DNA from: Mucilaginibacter sp. PAMB04168 | GTDB taxonomy: Bacteria > Bacteroidota > Bacteroidia > Sphingobacteriales > Sphingobacteriaceae | Direction of reading: 5' to 3' | Assembly: GCF_039634365.2 (NCBI RefSeq) | Contig: NZ_CP155079.2 | Location: 4,836,001 to 4,900,000, forward strand | Length of the DNA: 64,000 bases | Shown: positions 17,795 through 27,800 of the stretch, one piece after another | Numbering within the stretch: position 1 is the stretch's first letter | How the letters are laid out: every line of letters begins with the position of its first letter | Position numbers and translations under genes: made by a program | The notes under the pieces: model-generated | Told to the model about the DNA's origin: nothing | Databases searched by the model: none | Seen by the model: the letters and a program-made list of their open reading frames with translations, nothing else

Positions 17795-19138
17795 ATGAAA
17801 GCCACTAAAGCCGGATTAATGCTTTGCTGCGGATTACTTGCCAGTGAATTGGCCTTTAGCCAGAAAGTAAATGACGTGGTAACACCGCTGCATGCCATGA
17901 AAGTGAACTATCCTGTTCCGTATGACATCACAGATCAGGCCAAGGTAAAGCAAACGCTCGACCGTATATTGGACTACCTGGACAAGGGCACCCCAACGCA
18001 GTTTATTAACCGCCGCACCAATGCTACTGTTGCTTTAAATAATGCCGATACGGCTACCATATTTAAACCCGGCGATTTCAGGCTAACCAGTTATGAGTGG
18101 GGCGTTACCTATGCTGGTATGTTGTTGGCTGGCCAGGCTACGGGCGATAGCCGCTATACCGATTATACCAAAACCCGCTTAACCTTTTTGGCTGATGCTG
18201 TGCCGGTTTTCAAGAAACTGAACCTGCAATACCCATCACGCCGCAACCCGCTGCACTCAGTGATGGAACCGGGCGCTTTGGATGATGCCGGCGCTTTGTG
18301 TGCGGCTACCATTAAAACTATACGCCTCGGCAATGCATCGCCTAACCTGCGCCCTATGGCCAATAATTTTATCAATTTTATATCGGCCAAACAACAGCGC
18401 TTTGCCGACGGTACTTTAGCCCGTAACCGCCCGCTTAAGAATACTTTGTGGCTGGATGATTTGTTTATGAGCGTACCGGCGCTGGCCCAAATGGGTAAGC
18501 TTACCGGCGATAATAAATATTATGATGATGCTGTAAAACAGGTTTTACAATTTAGCGCCCGCATGTTTAACCGCGAAAAAGGGGTTTACATGCACGGCTG
18601 GGTTGAGGAAATGGACGTACACCCACAGTTTCACTGGGGCCGTGCCAATGGCTGGGCCCTGATGGCCATGACGGAGCTGCTGGACGTACTACCCGAGCAA
18701 CACCCGGGCCGCAAAGCGGTATTGCAGCAATACCAGGCCTTAGCTAAAGGCTTGGTTACCTACCAATCTAGCCAAGGCTTTTGGCACCAGTTATTAGACC
18801 GCAATGACAGCTACCTGGAAACATCGGCCACGGCTATTTATGCTTACTGTTTTGCCCGGGGCATTAACCAGGGCTGGCTTAACGGCAAGGCATTTGGACC
18901 GGCAACTTTGCTGGCCTGGAATGCTACAGCTACCAAGGTGAATGCACAAGGACAGGTTGAAGGCGTTTGTGTAGGTACCGGTATGGCTTTCGACCCGGCA
19001 TTTTATTACTACCGCCCGGTAAATGTTTATGCCGCACATGGTTATGGCCCTGTTTTGCTGGCTGGCGCTGAAATAATTAATTTATTGAAGAATCATACGT
19101 TTGAAGTGAATGACAGCGCAGTGATGATGAAAAATTAA
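17795..19138 (+). CDS. GH105 family unsaturated glucuronyl/galacturonyl hydrolase, second type
   Basis: A 447-residue secreted (alpha/alpha)6-barrel protein of the GH105 group. Signal peptide about 1-22 (ELAFSQ). Family blocks: YEWGVTYAGMLLAGQATGD, LWLDDLFMSVPALAQMG with the probable catalytic D221, FHWGRANGWALMAMTELLDVLPE, and GFWHQLLDRNDSYLETSATA. These motifs differ from those of the GH105 at 3173, so this copy likely takes another product, for example unsaturated galacturonyl-rhamnose of different length or an acetylated form. It is transcribed divergently from the main RG-I series. The following membrane-protein gene starts 52 bases downstream and could share its transcript. Confidence 0.88.
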   Translation: MKATKAGLMLCCGLLASELAFSQKVNDVVTPLHAMKVNYPVPYDITDQAKVKQTLDRILDYLDKGTPTQFINRRTNATVALNNADTATIFKPGDFRLTSYEWGVTYAGMLLAGQATGDSRYTDYTKTRLTFLADAVPVFKKLNLQYPSRRNPLHSVMEPGALDDAGALCAATIKTIRLGNASPNLRPMANNFINFISAKQQRFADGTLARNRPLKNTLWLDDLFMSVPALAQMGKLTGDNKYYDDAVKQVLQFSARMFNREKGVYMHGWVEEMDVHPQFHWGRANGWALMAMTELLDVLPEQHPGRKAVLQQYQALAKGLVTYQSSQGFWHQLLDRNDSYLETSATAIYAYCFARGINQGWLNGKAFGPATLLAWNATATKVNAQGQVEGVCVGTGMAFDPAFYYYRPVNVYAAHGYGPVLLAGAEIINLLKNHTFEVNDSAVMMKN

Positions 19139-19190
19139 AATTTCATCATGAACATTCAGGCCGTCTTTATCAAATAAATAATTGCAGGTT

Positions 19191-20216
19191 ATGCTGTTTG
19201 TAGGTTTGCACTTTGTTAAGAATGCAGGTTATACTATTCTAGCCGGCTTAAGTATACTGTTGGGTGGCTTGTACTTGTTGCATCATGCATCAGCTGCGAG
19301 GCATGATATAGTAGCTACAGGCTTGTTGGCCGATATGATCATTACTTTTCCCATTGCTTATTACTTCCTGCTCATCAGGCCGCTTCGGTTGCGAAAACGA
19401 AGTTTACTGCTTGTATTTAGTTGCTGTTGTGGCGCGGCCTATCTGTTATTGCCGCCGCATCAGCGGCAATATATTTTACAGCTACGCAAACTTACCTTCG
19501 TGCTCGAACTGGGCATTATTATTTATGCCTCTACCCAAATTTCAAAGATACGCCGCTATTACCAGGCACTGCAAACCCAAATGCCTGACAGTGCTCACCA
19601 TTTACGGCAAAGTTTAATTCATGTACTGGGCAACAGCCTACCTGTTAAATTGCTGGCTGCGGAGCTAACAGTTGTTCGGTTTGGATTACTATGCTGGAAA
19701 AGGCCAACTAATTTGCCTTCAAATGCTCAATATTTTACCACCCATCGCAATTCAGGCTATGCAGCTTTATTTGGCGTTTTTTTATTTGTTGGAATTATTG
19801 AGTTGGTGGCCGTGCACCTGGTAGTGTTGCAATACAGTTATAAAGCCGCGATAGTCCTCTCATTTATTAGCGTATACGGAATAATGTTCATCATCAGCGA
19901 TTTTTCTGCTATCCTGAAAAGTCCGGTAATTATATTAGATAACCAGTTATTGCTGCGTACAGGCATTCGCTGGCGTGCACAAACCGAAATTCAGAATATT
20001 AAAGCTATCCGGCAGGTTAAGGAATACGAGCAGTCATACAGTGTTTGCTTCAAAGGGGGCGTCATTAAAAGCAGTGCCAATCTGCTGATAACCTTTAACC
20101 AACCAGTATGTATTGAGCGGCTTTATCACAAGTCCATTATGAGCCACAGTATAATGATGAGTATAGATCAACCTGCTGAATTCATCAGCCAGGTACATGC
20201 AGCAGTGGGTAACTGA
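19191..20216 (+). CDS. Integral membrane protein of unknown function
   Basis: I do not recognise this 341-residue protein. The frame is also open from a TTG at 19182, but the ATG at 19191 (MLFVGLHFVK) is the better start. Several hydrophobic segments are visible: about residues 12-34, 40-65, 75-90, 98-115, and a pair near 195-240. The C-terminal 100 residues are soluble and rich in beta-strand pattern (VIILDNQLLLRTGIRWR, YSVCFKGGVI), similar in layout to bacterial PH-like domains behind a membrane anchor; that is inference. It lies 52 bases after GH105 and has no visible link to pectin use. Proteins of this layout in related genomes are often misnamed as monooxygenases; nothing here supports an enzyme. 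Confidence 0.6.
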   Translation: MLFVGLHFVKNAGYTILAGLSILLGGLYLLHHASAARHDIVATGLLADMIITFPIAYYFLLIRPLRLRKRSLLLVFSCCCGAAYLLLPPHQRQYILQLRKLTFVLELGIIIYASTQISKIRRYYQALQTQMPDSAHHLRQSLIHVLGNSLPVKLLAAELTVVRFGLLCWKRPTNLPSNAQYFTTHRNSGYAALFGVFLFVGIIELVAVHLVVLQYSYKAAIVLSFISVYGIMFIISDFSAILKSPVIILDNQLLLRTGIRWRAQTEIQNIKAIRQVKEYEQSYSVCFKGGVIKSSANLLITFNQPVCIERLYHKSIMSHSIMMSIDQPAEFISQVHAAVGN

Positions 20217-20569
20217 TCGGTCTAAAGCTCGCATGCCTCGAAGCGATCATTTGAGTCAGTCGTCCAACTTGCCAGTTTGAGGAACGTTGAATCTTTAACA
20301 AGCAGCTTATTGGCGTCGCATACGTTCTTTCACTTACACAACGTACCCCTGATTTACTTTTACTAAAGTTAACATTACAAACCCAGGCACTTTTCCATAT
20401 GTTGCTGATTCAAATGGATTAGGAACGATATTAATCATATTGGCCTATGGCGATGGCGGCTAAGGCACTGTTGTTGAAGCAAAGGCTAAGCTTATTATTT
20501 AAAGCCAATACGTACGTTATATTCAGTTAACAATAGGCCGGTACTTTTGTATAATAAGCATTTTGTGAT
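20217..20569. other. 353-bp intergenic region without gene
   Basis: Between the membrane protein and the small secreted protein no convincing reading frame, RNA gene or terminator was seen. The right end holds a perfect -7 octamer (20542-20549), listed separately. The middle (about 20340-20460) is AT-rich and unstructured by eye. Confidence 0.5.
20542..20549 (+). promoter_or_regulatory. Candidate -7 element of the 119-aa protein gene
   Basis: TACTTTTG matches the Bacteroidota consensus TAnnTTTG exactly and lies 20 bases upstream of the start codon at 20570, giving a short leader of about 14 nt. No clear -33 TTG was found, so confidence is moderate to low. Confidence 0.35.
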
Positions 20570-20929
20570 ATGAAAGCATTCTTATCGTCTGTGTTATTTA
20601 TTGCAGCCTTAGAAAACGTAGGCATGGCGCAAACCTCAGTGGCGTCGGCAGATTCTGTTAAACGCACAGGAATAGGGCCCTGCTTTGGCACTATAACTCC
20701 ACTCGGGCCTTTGTATATTATCCATACTAAGCATAAGACGTATCAGTTACTGTCGGTTGAACTTCTTCAGCAAGAAGAAGTAGAAAAAATGCATGTCAAA
20801 ACCAACCAAATAGAAAATACTGCCCTGTATGGAATCAAAGCGCAAAATGGGCTGGTGATATTTACCTTAAAGGCAGACAAGGAATCGGCCGTAATTAAGC
20901 GTTTAAATAAGAACCTGATAAAATTATAA
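20570..20929 (+). CDS. Small secreted protein of unknown function
   Basis: A 119-residue protein with a signal peptide (about 1-20, ENVGMAQ) and a mature part of about 99 residues. I do not recognise a family. The mature part has a Gly/Pro-rich start (TGIGPCFGTITPLGPLY) followed by YIIHTKHKTYQLLSVELLQQEEVEKM and ends in the basic tail NKNLIKL. The layout, a short beta-rich periplasmic domain with a xLYIIxxKxYxL stretch, recalls small carboxypeptidase-regulatory or TonB-like periplasmic fragments of Bacteroidota, but this is only a resemblance. It is alone on its strand between a membrane-protein gene and the converging PL11 gene. Confidence 0.6.
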   Translation: MKAFLSSVLFIAALENVGMAQTSVASADSVKRTGIGPCFGTITPLGPLYIIHTKHKTYQLLSVELLQQEEVEKMHVKTNQIENTALYGIKAQNGLVIFTLKADKESAVIKRLNKNLIKL

Positions 20930-20952
20930 GGGCGTCATTTTTACAGACGCCC
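20930..20952. terminator. GC-rich hairpin between converging genes
   Basis: A 7-bp stem gggcgtc/gacgccc (20930-20936 and 20946-20952) with a 9-nt loop begins directly after the stop codon of the 119-aa gene. No good T-run follows on the plus strand; on the minus strand an AT-rich stretch follows. It may stop transcripts from one or both sides, but is a weak terminator candidate. Confidence 0.35.
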
Positions 20953-21030
20953 CTGTCCTATTCTAAAAGCCTGTTGATAAAGCGCTTCCTCAAAAAGTTT
21001 ATGCCTTACTTCACTACTTGTTTAACTGGT

Positions 21031-22896
21031 TTACTTACTTTTCAGTATCACGATATTAGGTTTAACGGGCGCTTTCATACCATTACCTAAAAAGAAACTG
21101 GTGTACGGGGGCTGATTATAACCTACGTTTTGCCAGGCAATACTTAAACGATACTGTGGATCGTGCATTAGTGTACGAAATTTATATTGGGTTGGAATAG
21201 TGGTGGTGTAAATGCGCAGGCTTTGGTTATCGGCAGCACGCAATATTACTTCCTCCCGCCAGTCGCCAAACAGGTCGGCGCTTAGGGTTGGAGTCGATTT
21301 TGAACCATTATTGGACTGATAACCATCAGCCACCAGCAAATTATCTATTTTACTGTTTTGGTAATCCCATTTCATGATACGGTTCCCGTCCAACAGTTCG
21401 CGTAGCAGGTCACCATCCCACCAAATACCAAAGTTTACAGTGCGTGGAGCTGCGCCTATTTTTTCTCCTTTTGCGGTCTTCAAGCCTTCGGCGCCACCCC
21501 ACTGTTCCACACCAGCATAGCGAGGGTCAATGTCTGCCGACATGCCACGACCTACGTCCATATCCGGATCGCCCTGCCAAAGTATTTCGCCCGTGCGGGC
21601 ATCATACATAGCACTGCCTGCTCCTTTGGTTTTTTCTTCAATTTCGTGCACACCAAAAACCTCCAGGCCAGGGCGCGAAGGATCCATATCGCTCACGTGC
21701 ACAGCATCGCCGTGGCGCAGGCCAGTTGTATACAAGCCTTTACCGTTATCATCCACACACATAGAACCGTACACTATCTCATCCTTACCGTCGGCGTCTA
21801 CATCAGCAACAGTTAAATTATGATTACCCATGCCCGAGTAAGGGTTAGCCCCATCTTTAGTGTCAAAAACCCAGCGCGAGGTAAGCTTACCGCCGCGCCA
21901 ATCCCACGCGGCCAGTACTGTACGGCCGTAATAGCCGCGGCACATTATTACGCTGGGATGCATACCATCCAGATAGGCCACGCAAGCCAAAAAACGATCG
22001 ACACGGTTACCGCTGTTATCATTACCGCCATTGCCCCCGCGGCCACCCCAGCCGCCAATGTTGCCACGGGCAGGTATGTAATCGGTAGTGGCTAAAGCAG
22101 CGCCTGTGCGGCCATCAAATATGGTAAAGTACTCGGGGCCATCCAGTATGCGGCCTTGCGCGTTGGCATAACGCTTGGTGCTGTCGCCAATTACTTTGCC
22201 CTTACCGTCAACGGTACCATCGGCCGTTTTACAGGCCAGTTCGGCAATGCCGTCTCCATCCAGGTCATACACCATAAACTGAGTATAATGCGCGCCTTCC
22301 CTGATATTATGTCCCAGGTTAATTTCCCAAAGTAAGGTACCGTCCAATTTGTACGCCTGAAAAACAGGTGGGTCGGTTATACCTGCCGATGAGTTATCGC
22401 GTCCTCGACCGGTTTGGTGCAGTATGATTTCGTATTGCCCATCCCCATCTAAATCGCCTACTGAAGCATCGTTGGGAATATAACCTTTGGGGTTTTTGAG
22501 CGGCAAATTCCAGTAAGCCTGGGCCGGTGCATTTGCATTAAGGGTATAGGTATTTCCGGCAGCCTCTTCTTTACCGTTGATGATTGCCTTTACAAACCAG
22601 CTGTTGGCAACGGTACTGTCTACCTTTTGCTGGGTATAGCTGGTAGCCGCGGCTAAGGGTTTGGCATTCACTTTTACGGCCGGCTTGCCGCCCGCTTTAT
22701 GATAAAGGTTATAAGTTACATTATCGGGCTCGGTGCCCAGCATACGCCAACTTAAAAATACACTGCCCCCACCTTGGTTTACGGCAACCAAGCCCCTGTT
22801 TAGGTACTCCATTTGGCGCTGAGCAAAGGCAGTTGCTGTAACACATACTGTAATTATCAGCGTGAGCTTTAAGGCTTTGTTTAAAAATATTTTCAT
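21031..22896 (-). CDS. PL11 rhamnogalacturonan lyase
   Basis: A 621-residue secreted lyase of family PL11 (YesW/YesX type), which cuts the Rha-GalA bond of the RG-I backbone by beta-elimination and leaves unsaturated galacturonyl ends, the substrate of GH105. Signal peptide about 1-25 (ATAFAQ). The N-terminal beta-sandwich contains LNRGLVAVNQGGGSVFLSWR, followed by the eight-bladed propeller with Ca-binding loops DLDGDGQYE, DLDGDGIAE and DVDADGKDE, and by HQTGRGRDNS, GMGNHNLT and LFGDWREEVILR. Length and domain order match the family. It lies downstream of the terminator that ends the FAS1/SusCD operon, so it needs its own promoter or read-through. This is the clearest evidence that the region handles RG-I. 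Confidence 0.95.
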   Translation of the reverse strand: MKIFLNKALKLTLIITVCVTATAFAQRQMEYLNRGLVAVNQGGGSVFLSWRMLGTEPDNVTYNLYHKAGGKPAVKVNAKPLAAATSYTQQKVDSTVANSWFVKAIINGKEEAAGNTYTLNANAPAQAYWNLPLKNPKGYIPNDASVGDLDGDGQYEIILHQTGRGRDNSSAGITDPPVFQAYKLDGTLLWEINLGHNIREGAHYTQFMVYDLDGDGIAELACKTADGTVDGKGKVIGDSTKRYANAQGRILDGPEYFTIFDGRTGAALATTDYIPARGNIGGWGGRGGNGGNDNSGNRVDRFLACVAYLDGMHPSVIMCRGYYGRTVLAAWDWRGGKLTSRWVFDTKDGANPYSGMGNHNLTVADVDADGKDEIVYGSMCVDDNGKGLYTTGLRHGDAVHVSDMDPSRPGLEVFGVHEIEEKTKGAGSAMYDARTGEILWQGDPDMDVGRGMSADIDPRYAGVEQWGGAEGLKTAKGEKIGAAPRTVNFGIWWDGDLLRELLDGNRIMKWDYQNSKIDNLLVADGYQSNNGSKSTPTLSADLFGDWREEVILRAADNQSLRIYTTTIPTQYKFRTLMHDPQYRLSIAWQNVGYNQPPYTSFFLGNGMKAPVKPNIVILKSK

Positions 22897-23000
22897 GAGG
22901 TGATTTATTAAATTTTAGCTGAAGCGCGTTTCAAAACCGGAACCGTATTTTAATGCAATACATAATAAGTAATAGGTTAAACTGTATACATGCCTGCTCT

Positions 23001-23042
23001 AAAACAAAAAAGGCAGCTTCGTTAAAAAATGAAGCTGCCTTT
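23001..23042 (-). terminator. Intrinsic terminator of the FAS1/SusCD operon
   Basis: A perfect 12-bp stem (aaaggcagcttc at 23009-23020 and its complement at 23031-23042) around a 10-nt loop is followed on the minus strand by tttttgtttt. It lies 16 bases after the SusD stop at 23058. It is the strongest terminator of the window and separates the uptake operon from the PL11 gene. Confidence 0.8.
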
Positions 23043-23057
23043 CAAGTGCGTAATAAT

Positions 23058-24836
23058 TTAAAGTTTAAATGGCAGATACAATCCGGCTATACTTGACAGT
23101 TTGGACTGTGCAGTAGCGCCAGCAGCAGCATTACCATCGCGGCTCAGTTTGGCAGCCACTTTACTGGCCAAATAGTTAGGATCGTTACGACGAAGGGCTA
23201 CGCGCAGCAGGTCTCCCCAGCGCTGGCCTTCAAAAGCCAGTTCTGCAGCATCTTCGGCTATAATAGCATCTTCCATACCTGGTACATTTGGAGTCGGCTG
23301 ATATAGATTGGGATTTAACGCAGGCAAATTAGCGCGGCTGCGTGTGCCTATCTGCCTGTGCCATGGCCCCCTGTAATAAGGAACATCGCCATTACGTGCA
23401 TCAATATCATAAGGCGCTGGCAAAAGCGTTTGCTGCAGGTTTGTTTTATCGGCCGGTACAGTGCCCGTACCCGGGTATATACTATTATATACTGTGGCGA
23501 AACCTACACTGGTTAAAGCATAGGCAACTTGAACCTGATTGTCGCGGCAAGCGGCCTCGGCAAAATGCAGATTAAGCGTGGCAGCGCGGTAAAGCAACCA
23601 GCGGCCTTGCTTTTGTAAAATATTGGTAGGTATTAAGGCATTATTGAGGTAGTAATACAACTGTTTAGCAATTACCGGCTGCCCGTTTATGGTTCTTACA
23701 GAGATACGGCCACGCGCATCACCGGCAAAGCCGTTACTTTGGGTTTGAGAATTCCAGTTATCAAGAGCCAAGCCTGATGCGGTAAGCAAATAACGCCCAC
23801 CCTGGTTAGAAAACAAATCGATAAATGGATTTACAGGTGCAAAGTTCCGGTCGAAAGGTATTGTCCATATCCATTCCGAGCTGGTTTCAGTACCTTGCGT
23901 AGTAGCTGCAAAAATGCCTCTCCACCCGTTGTTGTTGGTATTATCGTCTATTAAAGTGTTTTCGTCACCTGCTTTGGTATAAGTGATCAAGAAACGGCTA
24001 TAATTGGGCTTGTACTGCCAGAAGCTGGCGTCGTTAGCACCACCAGCAGCACGGTAGCCGGTCTCGGTCACATATTTATACATGGTAGAAGCTTCTCTGT
24101 ATCTGCCTCTCCATAAGTACAAATCGCCTAACAAGCAACGTTTATTTACAAAAAACAAGTTGGTTGGGTAGCCATCAACCGTTGTGTTTAATGAGGTATT
24201 GGTTGCACCTGTAGCATTGGCAGCCGCATAATCATCAAGATTACGGTTTGCCATTGAAGCTATTAGTTTATCCAGCAGATCATTAAAATTAGTTTTCGGA
24301 AACTTGGCTGCATCTTTCAACGCGTCGACCGTAGCCAATGGGTCGGTAACGTAGGGTACGTTACCCCAGTGTATACCCAGTTGCAGGTATAAAAAGGCTC
24401 TAACTGCGTTAACGTCAGCATAACGTTCGTCATAATCGCGCTGTGTTAACTTAGCATCCTTCAACATGATATCAAAGTTGGCCAAAGCATCATTACAGTT
24501 CATAATAATGCGGTAAAACGGTTTTGGATCGGCCCAGGGGTTATCTTCGGTTACCGTATGCGTGTTCAGCTGCCTCAGGTACTGGTCGGCATTCATTGTA
24601 GGGCTCATTAAATCGGCACGCAACTCGTTCAATACAATGTACCGATCGGCGATGCCTTGCAGCTGGCCATAGATACCAATAACCGCTGCATTGGCATCAT
24701 ATACGTTCTGGAAATGATTGGTTATATCTACTTGGTCTTCGGGTTTTACATCAACCAGCTTTTTGCAGGAAAATGCAGTAACCAGGCAACTGGCCAGTAA
24801 AATTCTATAAACAAATTTATACGAATATCTTTTCAT
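23058..24836 (-). CDS. SusD/RagB family glycan-binding lipoprotein (pair 2)
   Basis: A 592-residue surface lipoprotein that caps a SusC transporter and binds the oligosaccharide. The signal peptide ends in a lipobox with acceptor C24 (VTAFSCKK). The SusD N-terminal signature is present (KPEDQVDITNHFQNVYDANAAVIGIYGQLQ, FYRIIMNCNDAL), together with TPR-like helices (RYADVNAVRAFLYLQLGIHWGNVPYV) and the C-terminal RagB block (AAELAFEGQRWGDLLRVALRRNDPNY). It is the last gene of the seven-gene operon, 22 bases after its SusC partner at 24859, and is followed by a terminator. Ligand identity (RG-I fragments) is inferred from the neighbouring lyases and esterases. Confidence 0.92.
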   Translation of the reverse strand: MKRYSYKFVYRILLASCLVTAFSCKKLVDVKPEDQVDITNHFQNVYDANAAVIGIYGQLQGIADRYIVLNELRADLMSPTMNADQYLRQLNTHTVTEDNPWADPKPFYRIIMNCNDALANFDIMLKDAKLTQRDYDERYADVNAVRAFLYLQLGIHWGNVPYVTDPLATVDALKDAAKFPKTNFNDLLDKLIASMANRNLDDYAAANATGATNTSLNTTVDGYPTNLFFVNKRCLLGDLYLWRGRYREASTMYKYVTETGYRAAGGANDASFWQYKPNYSRFLITYTKAGDENTLIDDNTNNNGWRGIFAATTQGTETSSEWIWTIPFDRNFAPVNPFIDLFSNQGGRYLLTASGLALDNWNSQTQSNGFAGDARGRISVRTINGQPVIAKQLYYYLNNALIPTNILQKQGRWLLYRAATLNLHFAEAACRDNQVQVAYALTSVGFATVYNSIYPGTGTVPADKTNLQQTLLPAPYDIDARNGDVPYYRGPWHRQIGTRSRANLPALNPNLYQPTPNVPGMEDAIIAEDAAELAFEGQRWGDLLRVALRRNDPNYLASKVAAKLSRDGNAAAGATAQSKLSSIAGLYLPFKL

Positions 24837-24858
24837 AATACTTATAAGTCAACTTAAA

Positions 24859-27800
24859 CTATATACCTATGCGCACACCTAATTGTACTGTTCTGAACTG
24901 TGGCTCCAGTGTTGTATCCACACCACGCAGCAGCACGTTTTCGCTGGCTGCAAACTCCGGATCATAACCCAAATACTTGGTAAAGGTGATGATGTTGTTA
25001 CCGGTGGCATAAACCTTAACATATTTAGGGAATCTGGCCTTTCTCAGGTTTACATCGTAGCTTACAGATATAGTACGCAGGCGCAGGTAAGATCCGTCTT
25101 CTATCCAACGATCAGAGAATGTTGCATTACCGCTCGGATCACCGTAAGAGGCTCTCGGAATATTGGTAACCTGACCATCGGCTCTCCAACGGTTATTGAT
25201 AGCTAAAGATTGGTTGTTGAAATTACTTTGCGACTCAATTTGACGACGCGTATAATTGTACAACTGGTTGCCTTTGCTAAAGGTTAACAAAGCGTTTACC
25301 GTAAAGCGTTTATATATAACGCCGGTAGTTATACCGCCTACATAATCGGGGTTAGGATTACCAATTACCTGCATATCTTGCGCATCAATAATTTTATCGC
25401 CGTTCACATCTACAAAACGAACGTCACCTCCCTGCTGAGCTATCAGGTTACCCTGAGCATCACGGTAAGACATGCCGACAGTAACCGCCTGCGCATTTGT
25501 AGTGTAAACACCATTGGTTTTATATCCGTAGAATACTCCGGCAGGCAGGCCAACCTGGGTTAAGATTGTACCGCCGGCATACTGCGTTCTGATTGGAGAA
25601 GGCAAGCTGGTGATTTTATTACGGTAAGCAGCAACATTAAAGCCTACATCCCATTTCAGGTCAGCTTTGCTGATAATGCGGCCGTTAACGGATAGCTCTA
25701 CACCATTGGTACGCATACCGCTGTTGTTAGTAACGGCAAAGGCCAAACCTCCGGCTGTAGTGATTGGTTCACGGGTAATCATGTTGGTAGTGGTGTTTCT
25801 GAATACATCAGCCGTAATGCTTAAACGCTCCTGAAAGAACGATGCGTCCACGCCAATGTCCAGTTTTTTACCAACTTCCCATTGCAGGGCAGGATTTCCG
25901 ATGTTAGCTCTTACTAAACCTTGCAAACCTAAAAGGTTTTGTGATATGTAATACTGGCGGGCAGCATAGTTACCAATGTCATCATTACCGGTTAAGCCGT
26001 AGCTAGCTCTTAACTTCAGCATTTCTATAAAGTTAAGATTGGCCATAAATTTTTCTGACGATACCACCCAAGCGGCTGACGCAGATGGCAATAGGGCCAT
26101 TTTCACACCACCCAACGATATTCCGTCGGCCTCGGTACCGAAGCGGGAAGAGGCATCGGCAGTTAAATTAAAGCCAAAAATGTATTTGTTGTACAACTGG
26201 TAATTAGCACTTAAATAATTATTTAACCAGCGGTATTTACCTATATCGCCACCAACGGTACGGCTGGTTGCCACACCGTTACCTACAGTAATCAGCTGAT
26301 CAATAGCTGAGTTGTAGCTTCTGTCAACATTATAATTACTGGTGAAGTGGGTAAAGCGGGTGCCTAAATAAACACCCAGGGTATGAATTCTGTTAAATGT
26401 GCGGTTGTACGAAACATAGGTATCGTTATACAAACTGTATAAACGCTGTGTTTGGCTACCTAAACGACTATCAATTACCATAGTAGCTGTAGTATCGTTA
26501 GCTACGCCAGCCCGCGGAATGAAAGTGCTTTCACGAACCTTATCGGTAGTAATACCGATGAGCGTTTGAGCGGCCAGATACCGGCTGATTTGATATTTAA
26601 AACTAATGTTACCAAAAAACCGGTAATTGCGGTTAAGCGCACGTGAATTTTGAATAAGCGCAATCGGGTTACCTATGTTAAAAATATCAACATCGGCCAG
26701 GTTAGGCGATTGAATACCCGCTGCGTTCACATCATTGGTACGCAGAAAAGGTGATTTGGTTAAACTAAGGAATAATGGATTAGTGGTATTAGACAAACCC
26801 TCGTCGCGCAGGTTCTGCTCATTATACTCGAAAGACAAATTGGCCTTTGCAGTAAGCTTACGGCTAATATTTAAATCGGCGTTGAAGCGTGTACCCACTT
26901 TGGTTAAATCGGTCATGGGAGAGATGCCCTTGTTACCGGTATAACCTACAGAAAGCACATACCTGGCTATATCATCTCCACCTGATACACGCAGGTTATA
27001 GTTTTGGTTATAACCGTTTTTGAATGCTTGTTTTTGCCAGTCGGTATCGTTATGGTAAACGTAATAGTTGGGGCTGCTGGGGTTATCGTTAAAATAAGGT
27101 TGTGCCGCAATCTGAGCCGAAGTCAAGTTACTTGTACGCAACAGATCTGACAGATAAGTGCGATAGTCACCAGCTTGCATAATAGGCAAACGGAAGCTGG
27201 AAGGAACATAATTATAACCGCTATAAATGCCCAAGTCAATTTTTGTAGCCAGTTCGGGGTTGCTGTTGGTGTTAATTAAAATTACACCATTGGCACCTTT
27301 TGTACCATATATACTTGCCGAAGCATCTTTTAATATCGTATAGCTGTCTACATCACGCAGGTCAAGGTTACTGAACGGGTTATGAACATGGCCGCTTATT
27401 AACGAACTTCCGTAACGGTAAGTATCGTATATCATACCATCAACTAATACCAGCGGCGCATTGCCGCCAAACAAGGAGTTATAGCCTCTCAAAAACAAAT
27501 TGGCGCCTACGTTAGGCGTTCCTGAACGGCGTACCACATCCAAGCCGGCTACTTTACCCTGCAAATAACTGTCGGGCGTTTCGAGCGAGGATGTTTCCCA
27601 CGAGCCAAATGTATTTACAGCCGATACTGCAGTTGACAGCTGACTTTGCGGAACCTGCCCGAACGGCATACGTGCAACATCATAAACTGAACTGTAGGAG
27701 CCTTCAAAAAGATAAATATCCGGCAGCACACTACGGCCTTTGATAGGTACTTGTTTTTCCTGGTATCCTTGTCCGCCTACGGTAAGCACAACATCAAGAT

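Noticed and set aside
19182..19190. TTG start for the membrane protein
   Set aside because: It adds only three residues, and an ATG follows directly in frame at 19191.
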